21,985 bases of DNA from Apostichopus californicus (GCA_020650975.1 JAIPMN010020695.1:1-21985); one strand, 5' to 3'; positions 1-9,799 are shown, numbered from the stretch's first letter. A program made the numbers and translations. The notes: generated by a model from the letters alone, not told the origin.

Positions 1-1
1 T

Positions 2-1372
2 GACATTGAAAATGACTTTGCTTTTGAACCTTCAATAATAAAACAGTTGGTAGATACATCGGTTACCCAGCTGAATAGTAGTTATGACGGAACACTTTTG
101 TCACAAGATACCAAAATTAAAGTACTTGATCATGTGTGCAACCAAGCCGTACCCATTATCTATAAAGGAAGATGTAAATACAATGAGAAGTATTCATTAC
201 GAGAGCTGCTCACAAAAGAAAAGGAAAACCTCTGGAAAGATTTTAATGCACTCTGCTCCAGTGCCTTTCAAGATACCCGTGCCTCAGCAAGCGTCACCAG
301 ATTACTATACGAAAAACTTGCTGACAGAATAAAATGTTATCTCGGTCCTGCAATTTTCAAAGCTGTGAGAGAAGACTGCCCATATTTTGCGAGTAAATTT
401 AAAATGTTTGGACAACTATTAGAGGACATGGCAATTAATAACGACTTTCAAGATTACTACAATTTTATTCTAGACCTGCCAACATTCTTAGAAGACTGGT
501 CCCTTCGTAAAATAGCAGAGGTTTGTGTTTCTACAACGCAAAACAAATCATTCGTTGAAGTGATGGTCGAAGAGGAAGTTCAAGACATTGTTTCCAAGTT
601 GTTAGAAATCGTACACTCTGCAGTTTCACTGCATAGTAAACAACCCACAAATGAAAATAATGGAAGCAAAAGTGAATATTCTATTTGGATCGAGAATTTG
701 TTCAAGGCAATTAAAGAAAATGTTGAAACGTTACATATTTCGGATGACGATGTTAAAACCATTCTTCTTTTTGACGTAAAAGAATTATCCTTCTTTACCG
801 ATCAAATTGCGAATTATCTGAAAGATGAAATCGAAAGCGATATTAAGGACACTTTAGGTATACCCCGAAGTGGGTGTATCCAAGAAGCTGAGAGGATGCT
901 ACGTGCTTTACCAACAAAGCCGCAGGCTGAAATAGCAAGGCATGTCAGTGGTTGCACTGCACAATGTCCAATATGCCACGCGCCTTGTGACAATATGACA
1001 GCTCAACATGATAAGCACAGAGCAGAATTGCACTTTCCAGAAGGACTAGTTGGTACAGCTTCCAAGGGTTCAGAGAGACTTTCATGTAATATATGTACCT
1101 CTTCCGTAACTTCTAATGATACTTATTGGGAAGGGAATGTGGAACAAAAGTATCGTGATTATCAAACTCGCTTCCCTGACTGGATCATTCAACCAGTGCA
1201 AGACCAATCTCCGGTTAAGTATTGGAAGTGGGTGATGAATAACTTCAACGACGATTTTGCAAAGATGTATGGCCGTAAGGAGGCAAACCTTCCACTTGGT
1301 TGGATCGAGATTACTAGAGACGAAGCGATTCAAGATTTGAGGAATGCCTACGTATTACGAGAAGTATCTTGA
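2..1372 (+). CDS. GVIN1: VLIG/GVIN-family very large GTPase, C-terminal part (5' cut by window edge)
   Basis: The reading frame is open from base 2 to the TGA at 1370-1372 and gives 456 residues. It aligns without a gap to residues 1488-1943 of the complete gene at 12401-18232, with about 33 residue differences. There is no genuine start here: the first possible initiator in frame is a TTG at 47, equivalent to an ordinary leucine in the second copy, so this is the tail of a gene that begins left of the window. It carries the helical C-terminal region, the Cys/His cluster (CPIC, then CDN, H-x2-H and CNIC) and the W/Y-rich end typical of VLIG proteins, including the YWKWV and GWIEITRDEA segments. 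The P-loop GTPase domain would lie outside the window. An AATAAA follows the stop by four bases. Whether the upstream part is intact cannot be seen. The frame is unbroken here and gives no sign of a pseudogene. Confidence 0.9.
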   Translation, partial: DIENDFAFEPSIIKQLVDTSVTQLNSSYDGTLLSQDTKIKVLDHVCNQAVPIIYKGRCKYNEKYSLRELLTKEKENLWKDFNALCSSAFQDTRASASVTRLLYEKLADRIKCYLGPAIFKAVREDCPYFASKFKMFGQLLEDMAINNDFQDYYNFILDLPTFLEDWSLRKIAEVCVSTTQNKSFVEVMVEEEVQDIVSKLLEIVHSAVSLHSKQPTNENNGSKSEYSIWIENLFKAIKENVETLHISDDDVKTILLFDVKELSFFTDQIANYLKDEIESDIKDTLGIPRSGCIQEAERMLRALPTKPQAEIARHVSGCTAQCPICHAPCDNMTAQHDKHRAELHFPEGLVGTASKGSERLSCNICTSSVTSNDTYWEGNVEQKYRDYQTRFPDWIIQPVQDQSPVKYWKWVMNNFNDDFAKMYGRKEANLPLGWIEITRDEAIQDLRNAYVLREVS

Positions 1373-1376
1373 ACTC

Positions 1377-1382
1377 AATAAA
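1377..1382 (+). terminator. AATAAA poly(A) signal of the upstream VLIG copy
   Basis: A canonical hexamer lies four bases after the TGA stop, followed by a G/T-rich stretch (gttgggtaatgttt). If used, the 3' UTR would be only a few tens of bases. The corresponding hexamer after the second gene (18237-18242) is AATTAA. Confidence 0.6.
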
Positions 1383-2575
1383 GTTGGGTAATGTTTCATA
1401 AAATGTTATCATTTCCATTTTATTTGGAGATTTCAAAGCTGTATAATCCTGCTCAAATGCACAATATTAAGGGAAGGATGCAGGATTCAAAGCAGGAATC
1501 GGTAATGGCCTTGAGGCCTTAAGGGGTGCGGAAACCTACCTAGAGAAAGTACAATTACGTGAAATTGCGCGTTCCGAGGAATATTTAGGATAATGGTTTT
1601 TTGCATACAGCTATTTTTATGTTTTTTATGTGTTTTGTGGGGTTGTACACTCCATGCCCGGATTCGCTCCTGGTAAGTGTGCGAAATATAGATATGTAGA
1701 TGAACGCTAATACAATACATCAACCTAAATGATGCTTTGTGAATGTAAATCCCTATGACAGACATTGTCTTCAATTAGTTAATACCCTTCGTATTTGGTA
1801 AAATACTTATATTTTATTTCTTCTGCTCTTCAAATACTCTTAAAAACAACGGAATCACTGATGAAACCAGTGCTAGGAGGAAATACTGAACCAGTTCTAA
1901 ATTGATCTAAATTAAAATAATGTATATCATTTGATGTTTTTACATATTATTATTATTACAGTGATTTTGAAGTCACTTGTTCATTGTAAAATGTAGAAGC
2001 ATCTGTACGAAAAGATTACTCCTTTGTTTATTGTTCCCATCTTTACATTATTTAGTAGACATATCATTATACGTGAAACAATATTCATTGCTTGCATTTA
2101 TATTTATTTATGTCATTAAATGTCGTTTAAAATTTCTCATTCCACAATGTATGTGTTAATATGATCCTACGTTAAATTAGCCTTACAGCAAACTGAATGT
2201 TATGTAAATATGGTTAACAAACTAATCTCAACTAACTATCAACTAGATGTACATAATGTTACTGGTTGCATTTTCTCACTTTGTGTTGAAAATACTAGGT
2301 CACTCACAACTTGACTTTCGTCACGCTAATTAAGCAGGTCTTCATTTAGACATAATGGAGTATTCTTTCTTGCTCATTATTTCTGTTATATAGGTTGGTG
2401 TAAATCTGACATCTAATAACTGCAATGCAATGTGATAAATGTTTCATATGCAACTAAGACTTGGCTTACAATAATCTGACTGTTTGATAGTTATTCTGAA
2501 ACGTGACAGGATAGATTGTATCCAAAACCTAAACAACTGTGGCAATTATTCAACAAACAAACAAACCATAAAACA

Positions 2576-4460
2576 TATTATTTATTTCCGAAAACGCAAC
2601 CAGACGCTGTTATATTTCTTATAAAAAGTCATTTTAGGTAACAATTGTCCATACTGAAAAATTAGTTAGCTTCTTAGCAGATCCATATTTGTTCTTCTTG
2701 ACGGATTGTTTCGTACCGTGTTTACAATGATTGTTGGTTATTCCTATAACCTAGCTTCAGTTCGTGAATTTTATTTTGTATATTCATTTTAGAATTTTGA
2801 ATATCTTACAGTCACTAAGTTATATGAATTCTTGTAAGGACGATTTTTATGTACTTTTTCAGTTTACCTATTTTGCTCTTGTTCAAGTAACTTGAAACAC
2901 TTTACTCTTTGTTATATTTCAAAATCTGATATATTAATTGTGCATTTGTATAAATTGAGACAATTTTATAAAGGTCCACAAGATATCGAGTGCTATATGA
3001 CAAATAAAGCACTGGTCATGTTAAAGTAACAATTTCTTTTTTCTGCAAATATAATTCTTATAATGAGTTAAAACCACTCATCAGAAGAGTTATCATTTTT
3101 ATACGAACTCAAAAAGGGAACTATTGGTGTATTAAGCTCTGCTTTAAATTCAACATGATGATTGTTGATAACAGGATGGATCTTGTAGAATAATTTGAGA
3201 TCACTTGTGGCAATATTTCTACAGAAAAACATTTAATTGGATCTTCTTTATTTCGGGAAACACAACCAGACGCTGCAATACTTGGATAAAACTTTCTTTT
3301 TTTAGGAAAAAAACGATTTACATAATACAAATTAGCAAGTATGTTCTTTTCTTTTCCTGTTTGTGCATATTTGTACTGTCTCTTTCTGTAATTTCCTCTG
3401 TTTTTTAGTGACTGCTGTTGATTCTCATTAGCTAGTGACACAACTTTATTTTGTGTCTTTAGTTTAAAGGTTTAATATGTTGTAGTCACTTAGTTTAATT
3501 GTTACGTTCTTGTACAGTTTTCTTATACTATTTTTCTTGTTTAGTAGAATGGAAAATAGATTCTTAAGAGTCATTACGTATTCTATCATCAGAATTCTCG
3601 CTCTGCTGTATATTTGACGTTGATTTTGCTACATTTTGGATAAAAATGTATACAAAATTATAAAAATTCCAGAGTTGATGTTTACATGACTATTTTCTGT
3701 TTTGTGAGGATCATGCTAATTACAAATCTAAGAGGCAACATTGTTAAACATACTGAACTAACATATTGTCTTTTGCTGTTTTTCTTTATATTTTTGCCTG
3801 AATGATTTTTGAAGGAGATAGTTCTTGATACTGTGTGTGTATGTTTACATTACTATTTTATATTTTGTGGTTTTGTCTGTAAGAGAAATGGAAAAAGGTA
3901 GAATGACATACACTTCTAGGAATGTGTAATAAGGTATGACTGGCCGACGCACTACTTTGTGTTATAGCTGGATCTTTCTTCCTGTAAGTATGAAACTGAC
4001 ATGAATTATCGAAAATCCAAGAACAAAACGGATTTCTTCGAGTCTTTCTATATTGTACATGAGCAAATTAAACGTGAACCCATAATCTGAGGAGCTATTT
4101 TCACGACTTGTTTGACGGTTATAGCCCATTATTCTTCTTTTCTTGTCATCTTGTTTTACATCGTAGAAAGCAGTTTTAAACAGGAATAAAAACAATTGTA
4201 CATTGAAATTTAGAGATTCTACAATTTGCATGAAATAAAGCGACTGGTAAGAAGGACGCGCCTCTAGCAGCACATCCAATATCAAGGGTTATATGGCATT
4301 TTACATTGTATATTCATTTTAGAATTTTGAATATCTTACAGTCACTTAGTTTATGAGTTCTTGTAAAGACGATTTGTATGTACTTTTCAGTTTACCTATT
4401 TTGCTCTTGTTCAAGTAAATTGGAACACTATACTCTTTGTTATATTTCAAGATCTGATAT
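2576..4460 (+). repeat. Ancient internal tandem repeat of about 670 bp plus a third partial copy
   Basis: Two marker blocks recur in order. The word accagacgctg appears at about 2599 and 3265 in a similar context, offset 666. A block with agtcact...gttcttgta appears at 2810 and 3484, offset 674. The second block recurs a third time at 4307-4460, where it matches 2777-2932 closely over about 155 bases. All three are present in the second segmental copy, so the internal repeat predates the gene duplication. Confidence 0.7.
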
Positions 4461-4468
4461 TTGGATTC

Positions 4469-4494
4469 GATATATATATTTATATATGTATATC
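4469..4494. repeat. TA-rich microsatellite
   Basis: Alternating TA tract starting gatatatatat and ending gtatatc, self-complementary over most of its length. It is present with the same length at about 21293-21318 in the other segmental copy. Confidence 0.7.
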
Positions 4495-5074
4495 ATTTAA
4501 TAACTTTATTAATTGTGTAGCAACTACATGTCATGGATATTAACAAACTTAAATTGTATTTGTTTATCATGGCAATGACCGAGACCGAAGTGAAACAAAA
4601 GTTAAGAAAGGTGTGATGTCACATTGATGAAACATGGATTTAATATTTTACTTTAAAATGTGGGTGCAACAATATGAATATATCATATGTATTCATTCGT
4701 CCTTTGTTAACTTCATTCCTATGGTATAGTTAGAATCTTACCAAATCCAAAGTAAAATGTAAAAATGGTTGGTCCTCAGTCTCAAATTTAACAATCACAC
4801 GTGCTTGCTTCAAATTCACTTTCTACAATGTGTGAAACTATCTTAATATCGAGCAAAAATGTACTGCTTGAACGCAAACACCGGGATATTTAACATTATC
4901 TTACTCTTGCAACAGTTACAGAATTGTTTATAAGCAAACGTGGGCTGTTTAACAGTCTTTATGTTATTATTATATAAACGAAATTGTAGTTTAGAATAAG
5001 ATAGATTTGATTAATAAACAGAATGTACGATAACATACTGTAATCTCTATCGGACTCTATTCTTTCTCGTCGCG

Positions 5075-5131
5075 TTTTTTTTTTCTTGGGGGGGGGGTAG
5101 CTGTTTAAATAAATTTAAATTTAAATTTAAA
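5075..5131. repeat. Homopolymer and palindrome block (T10-C-TT-G10, then TTTAAA repeats)
   Basis: Ten T, one C, two T and ten G are followed by repeated AAATTT units that are self-complementary. The same run lengths occur at 21907-21929 in copy 2. Such tracts are usually length-unstable. Confidence 0.8.
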
Positions 5132-5153
5132 CGAAGGATCTTCATTGACAGTA

Positions 5154-5430
5154 ACTTTATATAAATATCGCCTCATTATAGATTTATCTGAAATATTTTA
5201 TAACAAAGGAACGGGAGCGAAGTTATTATGAGAGTCGTTATAGCAAGCTATTTCCAATAGAAGTATAAAAGGAGGCTTTTCGTGAAAATACATCATGCGC
5301 AGAAGTTGATTTTACCATTTATCAACGTTCAATCTATCGTCCAAAATATATTTGGAGTATGACCAGTATTTAAGGTAATGTCCATAGATTCATATTAATT
5401 ATCTCATCGCTGTCATAAGGAGGGGATGAG
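5154..5430. other. Intergenic, nothing recognised
   Basis: This is the first sequence right of the visible duplication. It is AT-rich, with no open frame of note and no repeat I can identify. Confidence 0.6.
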
Positions 5431-5473
5431 AAATGCAGTCCCTTTGCCAGTTGGGCCATATACAGCTATGCCA

Positions 5474-5487
5474 GTTACCATAGCAAC
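5474..5487. promoter_or_regulatory. RFX X-box-like site
   Basis: GTTACCATAGCAAC fits the RFX X-box pattern of two imperfectly inverted half-sites (GTTACC, AGCAAC) with a two-base spacer. Function is inferred. The surrounding GC-richer sequence could be a repeat that carries such sites. Confidence 0.4.
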
Positions 5488-5782
5488 AGTAACCATTGTA
5501 TCGGTTAATATTCATGAGTAGCTACTCTCGAGGTGTCATTCATGGTAGGGTACCCCAGGGTGACCGGAAGACAATAACTGAGGGGGTGAAAACGTGTCAG
5601 TATGTGGGTTTATGGGGGCTCAGGCGAACCTTTGTGTCTCGCAGACCTCCCTGATCCAATGGCGAGATGACAATGGTCACATTTAATGAATCGTGTTCTT
5701 GCTATTACTCCAGGGGGAACATTGAATGGACATGGATCCTTCATAGTTATAATGGAAATGTCAATTACTATCAAAATATGTG

Positions 5783-5796
5783 GTTGCCATGGGAAC
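5783..5796. promoter_or_regulatory. Second RFX X-box-like site
   Basis: GTTGCCATGGGAAC differs from the ideal palindromic X-box GTTGCCATGGCAAC at one base. It lies about 310 bases from the first site, in the same less AT-rich zone. Confidence 0.35.
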
Positions 5797-6007
5797 CGAG
5801 ATCAAAGATCCCGTGGTTAAATGTCAAATTTATATTTTATACCAAAACTCAGTCCTTGGTTTCAGGCACATTGAACATAAGGAGCGTAATCCTAGCCTAC
5901 AATAAGCCTAGTTCTAGCTTAGGACGCACTAGCCTGAACCTATAAATGTTACGGTAGGTCTGACAAATAGTTAATACAACTAGGCTACAAAATACAATAT
6001 TGTGCCT

Positions 6008-6295
6008 GGCCTGGTCCAGTTGTGCGCGAACTTAACTTTATTGTCGGTCGTTGAAATTTCCAAAAATGTCTACGTGCCACAAAGGGTTAGAACGGCGGTA
6101 ATGCCCGACGCAATGATGGCACGTTCAACATGGGAATGTGAAATTCGCAGTTTTGTGACTCGTTTCACCTTTGCGTCCGGGTCAAGCCTATTGCTGGTAG
6201 GCGCGTCCGTGAGTACGCGCGATACATAAACTGCATTGTGCCTAGACGCGTAGTCAGGGTCTATTCCCTGCGTCTAAGCGCGAAAGAGGACAAAG
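6008..6295. promoter_or_regulatory. Small CpG-rich islet, possible distal promoter
   Basis: The stretch is clearly richer in CG dinucleotides than anything around it (ggtcggtcg-type words, acggcgg, ggcgcgtccg, tacgcgcg, gacgcg, agcgcg) within AT-rich DNA. A GTGAGT donor-like site starts at 6209. It could be an unmethylated regulatory element or a distal first exon of the downstream gene. A 75-codon open frame here has no recognisable domain and is not called. Confidence 0.35.
6244..6275. repeat. Interrupted inverted repeat in the CpG islet
   Basis: AGACG pairs with CGTCT and, inside it, CAGGG pairs with CCCTG around TCTATT. A six-base bulge lies on the left arm. Confidence 0.45.
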
Positions 6296-6418
6296 TTGAC
6301 CTAGTCTATGCATAATTACCTTCACACAGCATTTGAATTTCACTGGTTGTCATGAGTGATAATCTTCCTAGTGTTCAAACTGTTAAAATAAAAAAAAGGG
6401 AAAAGTTCACAACAATTT

Positions 6419-6477
6419 TATCACTGTTAAAGCATGATACTGGAGTCAGGACTCCAAGACTAGGTTTTTCAGTGATA
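6419..6477. repeat. Nested inverted repeat (two-tier hairpin)
   Basis: An outer perfect eight-base pair (TATCACTG at 6419-6426, CAGTGATA at 6470-6477) encloses an inner seven-base pair (TGGAGTC, GACTCCA at 6441-6456) with a two-base centre. The spacers between tiers are 14 and 13 bases. Confidence 0.7.
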
Positions 6478-7714
6478 GGTTTACAACATAATGTAGTCAT
6501 GTTAACTTAAAACACGGTATTGCCAGATTGCGGAGCTAATAATAAGTTTGTTCATTTGAAATCGGTGTTTGCTGTACATGAGATATGCAACTCCGTGCAT
6601 TGCTCCTGTTTGAAATGTAATCAACGTGGGCTCGACAATTTACATACAGATATATATGATATGCCTTATACTGTTTTGGTGGCAGTATTGTCAGTTCCTC
6701 GCTGATAGCGAAATCCTCTATCCACTGGCTAAAGAAGAAATACATAGCTAGTAAAATTCAGAACCCACTTTAGTTATATTATTAATAATTATAACATCTA
6801 CATTAATCATATCGTATTTACATCTTTATTGTACGATAACCTAACGTTTCAACTGAATATCAACCTCTATCCAACATGAAAAAATTTTCTTCAGCTAGGT
6901 GGGAATGTAACTTTAGAATTTCAGTTTCAGTGCAGTACATAACTGACATCGATATTCATAATACGGAATTTCCCGAATATACAATCTTTAAACGAATGTT
7001 TCCGTAAAGAGCATTTCCCTGCTAGCACGATAGTCAACGTTGCGCATTTACATCTTACTGTATGCATATAACACAGTTATATATTATTTACACAGGGTGT
7101 GTCTCAATTCTTTGAGGCACGAACAACATGTAGCATTCGTCAGGTCTGCTCTTTAAGCCAGCGAATTCTTGCTCTAGAGCTGACGAAGAGATATAACTTC
7201 GACGCAAGAAGACACAGCCCGTGTCTGAGAGGGTTCCGTTCATTTTGAGAAACAAACAAAACATGTAAGTTAACAATAATTAATGTTTCCTAACTGCATC
7301 CTATAACCTACTATAGTATGTTCATAGCATATATAAGTCCACGTCATCAAGCTTATAGTCCACAGTAGACTGAAATGCTGTATAGTCGCCATGGCTCGCT
7401 TGCTTAATATCAGCGTATGCAGCAAAGGACTGTGTCGGAGTAAGGATTGGACCACCGGTTCCATGGCATCCACCCTATCCACCTCCTCCCCATTCTTCAA
7501 ACTAAAACACGGTACTCCATATTTGAAGAATTGAGAATTAATTAGTGAAATATACATACAAACGATACTATTCAAAACTGAAAATGTCATACATGTTAAT
7601 CCTATTTATAATATTGAAATACAAAATCAAACATCAAAATACACATTCCTATGTTCATAGAATTTGATCGGTCAAATCACTTTAGATTCGGTCAAACTCA
7701 ATCGTTTGGCAATA

Positions 7715-7763
7715 TATAAGTTGGGTGCACTATAAGTAGCCGTATTTAAGCTACCAACTTATA
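7715..7763. repeat. Inverted repeat with ten-base arms
   Basis: TATAAGTTGG (7715-7724) is inverted at 7754-7763. A further GTAGC/GCTAC pair lies inside, so the right arm is continuous while the left arm has an 11-base insertion that repeats TATAAGT. Confidence 0.6.
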
Positions 7764-9143
7764 ATGAGTCACAGCTGAATTATGCTGTCAGGTTGATGGC
7801 TAACTGCGCGAATACGTCGTATTATTCCATCGGTTACACAGAGAAGTGTTTACAATAGTCATTGAAGGTTAAAGGTCAGCTCAGTCTACATTCCTATCTA
7901 TGCCACAAACTATCATGCCAAATATGAGAACTTATGTTTACTTAGATATGTTTTAATGCAAGTATTTATGAGCTCTTTTAACTTTGGGTCCTAATGTCAC
8001 AGGTGCACTACATCCTGACAAAAAAGTAAAGCTGTAAACAAGTGTCATCTGCTACGAAGAACATGCAGTTTGGTCGGCGCTGTTGTAGCTTTGGATGCAA
8101 AATACTAGAGCAGAGGATCCTTCTCAAATTCCGACTAGCCTTATCTTGACGAAATTTGTTTTTCTTTACTCGTTTTCTATGTTAACTAGGCTTTCTTCTT
8201 CGTCGTTATCCGAACCAGAAACATCCTCAAATTTATGAACTTTTGTTCAAACTTGTTCAGTCCATTACGTCACAAAGGCAACTGCGTTATAAGGTGAAAG
8301 TGCTATGTTCGACTCTTTCTGAGCAAAAAATTAGAATAACGCATTGCCTTATTTTTGTCCAAATTCAAAGAAATTATGAACAGTCCCTCCTGCATGTCGC
8401 TTGAATTTAAACATTTTACAATAACTTAAACAGTGAGATCAGTGAGTTCTAACCACGATGACATATGGAACGAAAACTTGGACTACGACCAGGGAAAAAG
8501 CTTATAACAACACAAATAACAATGGAAAGAAAAATGCTACATGTTAACACTGAGGGATAGAGTGAAACACACGGAAATCAGAAAGAAGACTTATGTAAAA
8601 GATGTCATATTTAAAATCGATCACGAAGACAACGACGATGATGATGATAAAATAGTTATATGCCACGAACAGCAAGAAATTTCCGATATTGCCACAAAAA
8701 ATTGGTTTGTAATATCAAGTGCATGTGAATTTGATGTTTGATATTACTTATTGGTCAAAAGATGCACAGTGTCCGTTAAGTTACCCAGTCTCTCTAATTT
8801 CTGCAAACAAAACGAGGGCAAGTAGCTAAAGTTAAAAAAATTTAAAGAAAATTCCAGAGGGTTTTCTTATTGATCGTAAATGATCAGTACTACCAAAACG
8901 TTTACTTAGCTGAACTCTCAAGAGATTCAACAAGTTTGTACATAAAGAGAAATGTAACCTCACACACAATAAAAATAACAGTGCGATCATTGATATGATG
9001 TCACAGATTCCCTTTGCTTCTAAATCATATTTGATCATATCTCGTTAAACCGTTCACCCTCACATAACACGGTACCTATGCCTTTATCCTAATGTTGCTG
9101 AAAGCAGATATCAAAAGACTGTTTATGAATCCTTATTCCCTTA

Positions 9144-9316
9144 TTGAGATATCGGGTTTACAAGGTTTTTTATAATTTGACCCCTAGTGACCCCAAATGA
9201 CCTTTGACCTCCTCTGAAAACAATTTGATTTTTTTTACTCAATGTTGTACACCTACTCACCAAATATGAGTTGGTCCAAGCTTTTCTGCTTGAGATATCG
9301 TGTTTACAAGCAAGGC
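9144..9316. repeat. Old interspersed repeat with phased nuclear-receptor half-sites
   Basis: The word ttgagatatcg-gtttacaag occurs at 9144-9165 and again at 9290-9315, bracketing about 125 bases. Between them TGACC(C/T) half-sites begin at 9178, 9188, 9198 and 9205. The style matches repeats I associate with marine invertebrate genomes, but I cannot name a family. Confidence 0.5.
9198..9210 (-). promoter_or_regulatory. Perfect DR1 nuclear-receptor element
   Basis: TGACCTTTGACCT is the reverse complement of AGGTCAAAGGTCA, the consensus direct repeat with one-base spacing bound by RXR heterodimers, HNF4 and COUP-TF. It sits about 600 bases upstream of the inferred first exon. Occupancy is unknown. 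Confidence 0.5.
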
Positions 9317-9408
9317 GTCACACACACATTCAAACGCGCACACACACGCACGCACGCACGCACACGCACGCACCCCTCCCCTCCCCACACACCACACGCA
9401 CGCACATA
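9317..9408. repeat. Compound CA/CG microsatellite, Z-DNA-prone
   Basis: Alternating purine-pyrimidine tract of CACACA, CGCACA and (GCAC)n units, with a CCCCTCCCCTCCCC island in the middle. Alternating CA/CG is the classic Z-DNA-forming composition. Confidence 0.85.
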
Positions 9409-9410
9409 TC

Positions 9411-9799
9411 CGCCTGCATGACTACATAGGTTACGAATATTATCGAGACCAAATAGGTCATTGTTAAGTTTAGCTCGTGTTTGAACAGTGCATTAACATT
9501 TTATTTTATGTAGGGCTTTGCGTACGTGGCAACAGCAACGTTATGAGACAGAGAATTCCCGGTTAGATTGCGAAATTCATAACGAGTATTGTGTACACGT
9601 AGTGTGTACACTGGGCGTTATAAGTGCGAAGGCAAAGTGCAAGTGTGTGCGAAGATAATGTTCTCATTCAATTGTTGTACAACCATCGCTATGGTGTGAC
9701 GTGCTACTGACAGATGTTAGTGGAAATGTTTTCAAATTCCCGTTTTTTCTTCTTTAAGGCGGATCGTATTATATACGAAAACCGTAAGAAGCAACCGAG
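9411..9799. other. Putative proximal upstream region of the VLIG transcript
   Basis: Non-coding. It contains a TGTACAC/GTGTACA inverted repeat with a five-base spacer (9592-9610) and the TATA-like motif at 9767. I looked for interferon-response (GAAANNGAAA-type) and clean NF-kB motifs and found none that convinced me. Confidence 0.35.
9767..9776 (+). promoter_or_regulatory. TATA-like box upstream of putative exon 1
   Basis: The sequence TATTATATAC lies in a 13-base imperfect palindrome (CGTAT, TAT, ATACG) about 70-80 bases upstream of the first inferred donor. It is compatible with a TATA box feeding a short first exon. In AT-rich DNA such matches are common. Confidence 0.25.

Larger units (their letters stand above)
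1..5153 (+). repeat. Tandem segmental duplication, copy 1 (gene 3' end plus flank)
   Basis: The whole interval aligns collinearly with 16861-21985: the last 456 codons of a VLIG gene and about 3.8 kb of 3' flank. Lengths are 5153 and 5125 bases, so net indel is 28 bases. Coding-side divergence is about 60 substitutions in 1372 bases, with no coding indel. The flank has similar scattered substitutions plus several short indels, such as about 28 extra bases near 1841-1870 in this copy. The homology runs off the left edge, so the true duplication is larger. Offset between copies is 16860 bases at the left and 16832 at the right. Confidence 0.95.
1383..5153. other. 3' flank of upstream VLIG copy, no gene seen
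   Basis: AT-rich non-coding DNA. All open frames here are short, lack domains, and are mostly not preserved in the homologous flank at 18243-21985, which differs by frame-shifting indels, so none is called. Recognisable contents are an old internal tandem duplication (from about 2576), a TA-rich microsatellite (4469-4494) and a homopolymer/palindrome block (5075-5131). An AATAAA sits near 3003. Confidence 0.8.
6301..9143. other. Intergenic, no gene seen
   Basis: AT-rich DNA with only short, domain-less open frames on both strands. Noted inside: a nested hairpin at 6419-6477, a ten-base inverted repeat at 7715-7763, two close copies of an atcggtcaaa-like word near 7668-7700, and a short GAT-repeat tract near 8636-8648 that makes an aspartate run in a spurious frame. 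Confidence 0.6.

Noticed and set aside
47..49. TTG at 47 as the start of a 441-residue gene
   Set aside because: The frame is open further left to base 2 and aligns with an internal leucine of the full-length gene. There is no start here.
5667..6229. Open frames of 92 and 75 codons in the X-box/CpG zone
   Set aside because: No similarity to any family I know and no flanking splice support. Lower AT content alone makes longer frames likely.
8541..8741. 66-codon frame with an aspartate run
   Set aside because: The acidic run comes from a GAT microsatellite. There is no domain and no supporting splice or promoter context.
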